Of a stretch of 64,000 nt of DNA, positions 60,211 through 64,000 are shown one piece after another. The notes under the pieces are model-generated. The model made no database searches, had not been told where the DNA came from, and saw nothing but the letters and a program-made list of their open reading frames with translations. The translations under genes were made by a program, and so were the position numbers. Every line of letters begins with the position of its first letter. The first letter of the stretch is position 1. The stretch is from Corallococcus coralloides DSM 2259 (GTDB lineage: Bacteria; Myxococcota; Myxococcia; Myxococcales; Myxococcaceae): contig NC_017030.1 in the NCBI RefSeq assembly GCF_000255295.1, positions 2,914,001-2,978,000 on the forward strand, read 5' to 3'.

Positions 60211-60576
60211 GAAGTCCTCAGGAAGAAGTGACGCAGGAGGGTGGAACACCCCTCCGCTCCCCGGCGACGCGGTGGGTCCGCGCGCAGCGGCAGGGTCTAC
60301 ATGGGCCCACACGAATGTGGACCGGACTGGTCAATTATAAAATCGACCCCCCTCGGGTCAAGGGAACATGGGGTCCGAGGGCCCTGTCCGCGACGCACCC
60401 GGTCGAGGAGTGTGTCGGGATGGTTCAACGCTCCTCCAGAGTGGAGCACTCCGGCTGTGCCAGGTTGGAGCGGGGTGATCCGAAACGGTGCTTCGCGCGC
60501 CCATAAGTGCCCGTTTCGAGGCCCCGCCGGGCATGGCCGGGCGCCTGCACTGGAGACAGCGCGGAGGGTGCCAAAC
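60211..60576. other. Intergenic region between iscS and the SPFH gene
   Basis: This 366-bp divergent region contains the isc promoter at 60334-60361. I see no clear promoter for the plus-strand SPFH gene and no gene in the gap. A GC-poor island at 60330-60345 marks the -10 element. Confidence 0.6.
60334..60361 (-). promoter_or_regulatory. Promoter of the isc operon
   Basis: On the minus strand TTGACC (60361-60356) and a perfect TATAAT (60339-60334) are spaced 16 bp. The start point would be near 60326, giving a leader of about 115 nt. A GACC-5-GGTC inverted repeat overlaps the start region. Confidence 0.7.
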
Positions 60577-62190
60577 ATGAGCGCCAACGCGAAGTCGCAG
60601 GCCCGGAGCAACGCCCAGGACACGCAGCAGGAGGGGATGGGGCGGCCGTCGCTGATCCGCCTGGAGGGAGGGCTGGAGCGCTCGCGCTACGCGGACGGCT
60701 GGCGGGCGGGCAAGCCCGCGGAGGACCCGGACAAGGTGAAGAAGTGGGGCCTGATTACGGCGCGGCCCAGCGAGTTCCTCATCCACATGCGCCGGGGGCG
60801 CGTGCGCGAGGTGAGCGGCCAGGGGGCGAGCTGCTTCAAGCTGCCGGGAGACTCGGTGGCCATCGTGCCCACCAGCATCCAGCGCTTCCAGTTCACCGCG
60901 GATCAGGTGACGAGCGAGAAGGTGGGCGTGGCGGTGACGGGCCTGGCGGTGTACCGCATCGCGGATCCGCTGGTGGCCTTCCGGATGCTCAACTTCAGCT
61001 ACCCGGAGCGCGCGCAGGAGAAGCTGGCGGAGCTGCTCGGGGAGATGTTCGTGGGCGCGGCGCGCCGGCTGGTGGCGAACCTCACCGTGGAGGAGTGCCT
61101 CACCCGGCGCAAGGAGGGCATCGCGGAGGAGCTGATGCGCGAAATCGCGCCCGTGCTCTCCGGGCGGGGCCGGCTGGAGGACCGCACCGACACGGGCTGG
61201 GGCGTGCTGCTGGACACGATTGAAATCCAGGACGTGCGCGTCCTGTCCTCCTCCGTCTTCGAGCACATGCAGGCCCGCTTCCGACGGGAGCAGGAGCGGC
61301 AGGCACGCGAGGCGGAGCTGGCCAAGGAGCGCTTCGTGCGGCGCGAGGAGACGGAGGCCGAGCGCGTGCTCAACCTCCAGAAGCTCGCCGCGCGCGAGGA
61401 GGTCCGCCAGCGCACCCAAGCCACGGAGGAACAGGCGCAGATGGAGCAGCTCGCGCAGGAAGCACGGCTGGCCCAGGCGAAGATGGAGCAGGCGCGCCAG
61501 CAGCAGCAGGAGCGCACCTCCGTGGAGCGCGAAGTGGCGCTCGCGAAGCTGACCGCGCAGGAGGAGGTCCGCACGCGCACGGAGGCGCTGAAGGAGCAGG
61601 CCCGGCTGGAGGCGCTGGCCACGGACGCGCGCCTGGAGGAGGCGCGGCTCACGAGCGAACGGCAGCTCGCCTACAACCGAGCGCAGGGAGAATTGGAGGA
61701 GCTGCGCTGGGAGCAGGAGGCGGAGGCCGCCAAGGCGCAAGTGGAGTTGGAGCGGATGCGCCGCCAGCAGGAGGCGGAGGCCGCGCGTCACGACATCCAG
61801 CTGGCCGAGGCCCGGCAGGAGGCCGAGCAGCTGTCCGCCCGGCTCCAGGTGCTGCTGGCGAAGCAGTCCATCGCGGAGGCGGAGGCCGGCATCGCGGAGC
61901 TGGAGCTGCGGCGTACCCGCGCGCAGCAGGGACTGGAGATGGAGCGCGCGAAGACGCTGCGCGACATCGAGAACTCGGTGAGTCCGGAGGTCATCCAGCT
62001 GACGTTGGCGCGGCAGCTGCCGCAGGTGGCGGCGGCCTTCCAGCAGCAGATGGGCGAGGTGCACGTGACGGCGGTGGATGGAGCGAACCCCTTTGGCTAC
62101 ATCGCCGCCGCCGTGGAGGGGGTGATGGGGCTGGCGCGCTCCGCGGGGCTGAAGGTGCCTGCCTCCCCGGCGCAGCCGCCTGCGGGGTAG
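60577..62190 (+). CDS. SPFH/band-7 domain protein without membrane anchor
   Basis: A 537-residue protein. The SPFH (band 7) domain is at about residues 60-230 (VAVTGLAVYRIADP, ERAQEKLAELLGEM, LLDTIEIQDVRVLSS), followed by about 230 residues of coiled coil rich in Glu, Gln, Ala and Arg to about 460. The tail has NPFGYIAAAVEGVMGLA. No N-terminal hydrophobic segment or signal is seen, unlike flotillins or HflK/C, so membrane association could only be peripheral. ATG 60577 has GGAGG 9 nt upstream. It is divergent from the isc operon. Confidence 0.87.
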   Translation: MSANAKSQARSNAQDTQQEGMGRPSLIRLEGGLERSRYADGWRAGKPAEDPDKVKKWGLITARPSEFLIHMRRGRVREVSGQGASCFKLPGDSVAIVPTSIQRFQFTADQVTSEKVGVAVTGLAVYRIADPLVAFRMLNFSYPERAQEKLAELLGEMFVGAARRLVANLTVEECLTRRKEGIAEELMREIAPVLSGRGRLEDRTDTGWGVLLDTIEIQDVRVLSSSVFEHMQARFRREQERQAREAELAKERFVRREETEAERVLNLQKLAAREEVRQRTQATEEQAQMEQLAQEARLAQAKMEQARQQQQERTSVEREVALAKLTAQEEVRTRTEALKEQARLEALATDARLEEARLTSERQLAYNRAQGELEELRWEQEAEAAKAQVELERMRRQQEAEAARHDIQLAEARQEAEQLSARLQVLLAKQSIAEAEAGIAELELRRTRAQQGLEMERAKTLRDIENSVSPEVIQLTLARQLPQVAAAFQQQMGEVHVTAVDGANPFGYIAAAVEGVMGLARSAGLKVPASPAQPPAG

Positions 62191-62260
62191 CCGCGTCCCC
62201 GGCCTCCGCATATAGAAGGGAGCCTCCGAAGGTCCGGACGCGCGGAGGCGTAAGGCACGC

Positions 62261-63688
62261 ATGGACACGAAGAAGCTGATGCTGGCGGCGGTGGTGGCGG
62301 GGGTGGCGGTGGCGGTGGTGCCGTGGCTGTTGCCCACGGGGCCGAGCGCCGGGCTGGACGCGGCCCGGTTCCTGGAGTCCGGGAACCTCGCGTGGGGCGC
62401 GCTGGTGGTGTTCGCCGGTGGCCTGCTCACCGCGATGACGCCGTGTGTGTACCCGCTCATCCCCATCACCGTGTCGGTGTTCGGCGCGAGGAAGGCGGAG
62501 GCGCGGGGCCGCTCGCTGGCGCTGACGACGGCGTACATCGTGGGCATGGGCGTGGTGTTCAGCGCGCTGGGCATCCTGGCGGCGAAGACGGGCCAGGCCT
62601 TCGGCTCCATGCTGGGCAGCCCCGTGGTGGTGGTGGGGCTGGCGGTGTTCCTGCTGCTGCTGGCCTCGTCGATGTTCGGCGCGTTCGAGCTGGCGCTGCC
62701 GTCGTCCATGCAGACGAAGCTGAGCAACGTGGGCGGCACGGGCATCGCGGGCGCGTTCGTGATGGGCAGCGTGTCCGGGTTCCTGGCGGCGCCGTGCACG
62801 GGGCCGGTGCTCACGGGCCTGCTGGCCTTCGTGGCCAAGTCCGCCAACACGACGCTGGGCGCGACGCTGCTGTTCATCTACGCGCTGGGCATCGGCGTGC
62901 CGTTCTTCCTCATTGGCGTCTTCACCGTGCGCCTGCCGCGCGGTGGCGTGTGGATGGAGTGGGTGAAGAGCGTGCTGGGCATCATGCTGGTGGCGCTCGC
63001 GTTCTCGTACCTGAAGGACGCCTTCCCCTGGGCGCGCGACACCGTGAAGGCGCTGGGCGCCGAGGTGGGCCAGGTGCCCGGCGCGGTGCTGGCCGCGGTG
63101 CTGGTGGTGGTGGGCGTGGGGGTGGGCGCGGTGCACCGTTCGTTCAAGGAGGGCGCGCGCGACTTCGGCTTCAAGGCGCTGGGGGTGGCGCTGGTGGTGG
63201 GCGCGCTGGTGGTGCGCGGCGGCGCGCTGGACGCGCGGCCCGCGGGTGAGCTGTGGGTGCGCATGGGGCTCCAGGAGCGCCCGGTGGCGCCGTCCTGGCA
63301 GTGGCACCACGTGATGCCGCAGAAGGCGGCGACGTTCGACGCGAGCCAGTTCGAGCAGGTGCTCGCGGCGGCGAAGAAGGAGGGCCGCCCGGTGCTCATC
63401 GACTTCTTCGCGGACTGGTGCGCGGCCTGCAAGGAGCTGGACCGGCTGACGTATCCGTCCACGGAGGTCATCTCCCAGGCGCAGGACAGCCGCTTCCTCA
63501 CCATCAAGATCGACGCGACCCACAGCGAGGACCATCTGGACGCGCTGATGGAGCAACTGGGCGTGGAGGGCCTGCCCACGGTGGCCTTCGTGAACCCGGA
63601 CGGCACCGTGCTGACGAAGCCGCGAGTGACGGGCTTCCTGGAGCCCGTGCCCTTCGCGGCGGAGATGCAGAAGGTCGTCCTCCAGTAG
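62261..63688 (+). CDS. DsbD-type thiol:disulfide interchange protein (beta and gamma domains)
   Basis: A 475-residue inner-membrane protein. After a first helix the transmembrane beta domain carries the two Cys of TAMTPCVYPLIPI and LAAPCTGPV and about eight helices (to about residue 325). A C-terminal thioredoxin-like gamma domain has FFADWCAACKELDRLTYP. The N-terminal alpha domain of full DsbD is absent. It passes reducing power from the cytoplasm to periplasmic partners such as cytochrome c maturation factors. It converges with the last gene of the window, 7 bp apart. Confidence 0.93.
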   Translation: MDTKKLMLAAVVAGVAVAVVPWLLPTGPSAGLDAARFLESGNLAWGALVVFAGGLLTAMTPCVYPLIPITVSVFGARKAEARGRSLALTTAYIVGMGVVFSALGILAAKTGQAFGSMLGSPVVVVGLAVFLLLLASSMFGAFELALPSSMQTKLSNVGGTGIAGAFVMGSVSGFLAAPCTGPVLTGLLAFVAKSANTTLGATLLFIYALGIGVPFFLIGVFTVRLPRGGVWMEWVKSVLGIMLVALAFSYLKDAFPWARDTVKALGAEVGQVPGAVLAAVLVVVGVGVGAVHRSFKEGARDFGFKALGVALVVGALVVRGGALDARPAGELWVRMGLQERPVAPSWQWHHVMPQKAATFDASQFEQVLAAAKKEGRPVLIDFFADWCAACKELDRLTYPSTEVISQAQDSRFLTIKIDATHSEDHLDALMEQLGVEGLPTVAFVNPDGTVLTKPRVTGFLEPVPFAAEMQKVVLQ

Positions 63689-63695
63689 GTCGTCG

Positions 63696-64000
63696 CTAGA
63701 GGTAGTTCTCCCAGCCCAGCCGGCCGCGGCTCGCGAGCACGCGCTCGATCATCAGCTCGTGCAGCGTGAGCAGCGGCTTCGCGAGCTCCTCGCCCTCCAG
63801 CCGCGCGAGCGCGCCGGCCATGGCCTCCAGCGTGGACATCCCGTCCGGGTGCGGCGGCTTGCGCAGGCGGCGCGTGTCCGGCGCGGGCGGCGGCAGCCTC
63901 AGGCCTGGCAGCCGGCGCAGGGCGGGGACTCGCTGCACCATGCGCCGCGCCTGCGCCCAGCTCCCGTCGATGATGACGAGCCGCTTCGGCGGCGGCCCCT
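63696..64000 (-). CDS. DTW-domain protein (tRNA-uridine aminocarboxypropyltransferase-like), 5 prime end outside window
   Basis: The frame is open to the right edge, so about 101 residues of the C-terminal part are seen and an ATG at 63941 need not be the start. The segment LVIIDGSWAQARRM matches the DTW signature (D-G-T/S-W with an Arg pair downstream), followed by LRLPPPAPDTRRLRKPPH and STLEAMAGAL. Proteins of this family install acp3U in tRNA. The signature has Ser where DTW is commonest, which is common in related members. The start and N-terminal zinc region lie outside the window. Confidence 0.8.
   Translation of the reverse strand, partial: GPPPKRLVIIDGSWAQARRMVQRVPALRRLPGLRLPPPAPDTRRLRKPPHPDGMSTLEAMAGALARLEGEELAKPLLTLHELMIERVLASRGRLGWENYL

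Noticed and set aside
60228-60506. A small 92-residue plus-strand open frame upstream of the SPFH gene
   Set aside because: It overlaps the isc promoter, has no ribosome-binding site and no family resemblance.

Overview
The window is GC-rich, densely packed chromosomal DNA with GTG and TTG starts and many ATGA/GTGA stop-start overlaps. It looks like a member of the Myxococcaceae (Myxococcus or Corallococcus type). Pointers are a DUF2381 protein (a family known mainly from Myxococcus relatives), a bacterial mevalonate gene set with a type 2 IPP isomerase, many regulators and lipoproteins, and very large coiled-coil proteins. The species assignment is inference. I see no insertion sequence, prophage, CRISPR array or rRNA.

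Layout. 1-2454 (minus) is an operon of an acyltransferase-3 membrane protein, a LytS-type histidine kinase and a LytR-type response regulator cut by the window edge. 2582-7211 (minus) is a housekeeping block transcribed spoVG, prs, rplY, pth, rpsF, rpsR, rplI. 7328-10887 holds a small membrane protein, a salvage operon (tdk, uracil and hypoxanthine phosphoribosyltransferases) and an aquaporin. 10966-14790 (minus) is nrdAB with a recognisable promoter and NrdR-like boxes. 14933-26803 holds a small anchored protein diverging from a 2223-residue methyltransferase-like/coiled-coil protein, then dapF and two receiver-domain signalling proteins. 26862-30903 is a tandem pair of near-identical cytochrome P450 genes with duplicated upstream control regions, next to a divergent AraC regulator.

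30991-44741 is a mixed region: two unknown small proteins, a TPR lipoprotein, a histidine kinase coupled to an M16 peptidase, a kelch-like lipoprotein, a DUF2381 protein with a lipoprotein, an anchored coiled-coil protein, a stand-alone E2-type acyltransferase domain, an AraC/SDR divergent pair, HtpX and a DsrE-like protein. 44893-50731 (plus) is the mevalonate cluster: fni, HMG-CoA reductase, mevalonate kinase, diphosphomevalonate decarboxylase and, after a 307-bp gap with a perfect 12-bp-arm palindrome, phosphomevalonate kinase. 50763-54790 encodes an Omp85-like outer-membrane protein diverging from an alkaline-phosphatase-superfamily protein and a flippase-like membrane protein. 54867-54950 is tRNA-Leu(CAG). 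55034-60210 (minus) is the isc operon (iscS, iscU, iscA, hscB, hscA, fdx) with an internal terminator. 60577-64000 has an SPFH protein, a DsbD-type protein and a partial DTW-domain protein.

The strongest candidates for something undescribed are the giant methyltransferase-like coiled-coil protein with three internal tandem-repeat blocks, the duplicated P450 control regions, the sensor kinase coupled to a metallopeptidase, and the Omp85/phosphatase/flippase neighbourhood.
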